Source of the DNA: Myxococcus flavus
GTDB taxonomy: Bacteria; Myxococcota; Myxococcia; Myxococcales; Myxococcaceae
Direction: 5' to 3'
Length of the DNA stretch: 64,000 nucleotides
NCBI RefSeq assembly: GCF_050038885.1
Contig: NZ_CP143624.1
Span: 4,340,001-4,404,000 of the forward strand
Made by a program: the position numbers and the translations under genes. The notes beneath the pieces were generated by a model that worked only from the letters and a program-made list of their open reading frames with translations, had not been told where the DNA came from and did not search any database. Of this stretch, positions 63,834 to 64,000 are shown piece after piece. The stretch's first letter is position 1. Each line of letters opens with the position of its first letter.

Positions 63834-64000
63834 GAGCGCTCCTCCTCGTGGCCGAAGCCCTGGGCGCGCACGGCCTCCAGCGCGCGCTCGCGGCCCCCGG
63901 GCGTCACCTTCCCGCTGCCCAGCGCGTTGCCGCCGCGCACCACCGAGTCACCGGCAATGGCGACCAGCTGCACCGTCTTGCGCTCCCCGGGCTCGAAGCG
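63830..64000 (-). CDS. ureB: Urease beta subunit UreB, C-terminal part (runs off window)
   Basis: Only the last 56 residues are present, beginning RFEPGERKTVQLVAIAG and ending GHEEERS before the TGA that overlaps the ureC start. RFEPGE-x-K-x-V-x-L-V and VVRGGNALGSGKV match the UreB beta barrel. UreB supports the UreC active site in the trimeric (UreABC)3 enzyme. Confidence 0.93.
   Translation of the reverse strand, partial: RFEPGERKTVQLVAIAGDSVVRGGNALGSGKVTPGGRERALEAVRAQGFGHEEERS

Overview
The window is about 70% G+C, with strong G/C preference at third codon positions. Its gene content points to a myxobacterium, most likely Myxococcaceae: long multi-domain sensor kinases, an RpoH-type alternative sigma factor, split alpha-2-macroglobulins, AgmX-like domains, an EAD-trypsin protein, a caspase-like protein, a candidate sigma-54 promoter and many lipoproteins. 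Species cannot be fixed from the sequence. No insertion sequence, prophage, CRISPR array or replication origin was seen; the only RNA gene found is a tRNA-Phe.

Layout. 1-0.65 kb: minus-strand MerR regulator and the start of a VIT-domain gene behind a canonical promoter that appears leaderless. 0.8-4.65 kb: a small membrane protein, then a minus-strand operon treT-nfeD-slipin. 4.8-8.6 kb: small lipoprotein, YtcJ-type amidohydrolase, NhaR-type LysR regulator, alternative sigma factor. 8.7 kb: tRNA-Phe with promoter and terminator. 9.3-12.8 kb: a conserved protein of unknown function and two overlapping M16 peptidases (one with the zinc site, one without). 12.8-18.4 kb: minus-strand genes for a DUF1615-type lipoprotein, a repeat-bearing lipoprotein, a YkgJ-like cysteine-rich protein, an acyl-CoA dehydrogenase and an uncharacterised protein. 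18.8-23.0 kb: a three-gene two-component operon (multi-sensor kinase, single-domain response regulator, receiver-kinase hybrid). 23.2-28.1 kb: small proteins, a roadblock/LC7 protein and a TPR lipoprotein. 28.3-29.9 kb: secreted astacin/M57-like metalloprotease with two PPC domains behind a sigma-54-type promoter. 29.9-34.8 kb: AEC transporter, nucleotidyltransferase and several small proteins of unknown function.

34.9-44.1 kb is the first unusual block: a two-gene alpha-2-macroglobulin without thioester, with two AgmX/TonB-like domains inserted in its first half, then an EAD1-trypsin protease and a large membrane coiled-coil protein, all on the plus strand. 45.0-53.1 kb is the second: ExbB, ExbD, TonB, a TonB-dependent receptor carrying its own TonB-C-like domain, a lipoprotein, and a caspase-like protease fused to GLIN-type surface repeats and a probable beta-barrel.

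53.2-60.6 kb holds an alpha/beta hydrolase, an NTF2-like secreted protein, an erythromycin-esterase family protein, a zinc alcohol/formaldehyde dehydrogenase, a possible phospholipase-A2-like effector and a secreted M11-like metalloprotease. 60.7-64.0 kb is the distal part of a urease operon (ureB end, ureC, ureF, ureG) on the minus strand. Convergent gene pairs are often separated by perfect GC-rich hairpins lacking a clear U-tract; the hairpins after tRNA-Phe and after the 28.3 kb metalloprotease do have T-runs.
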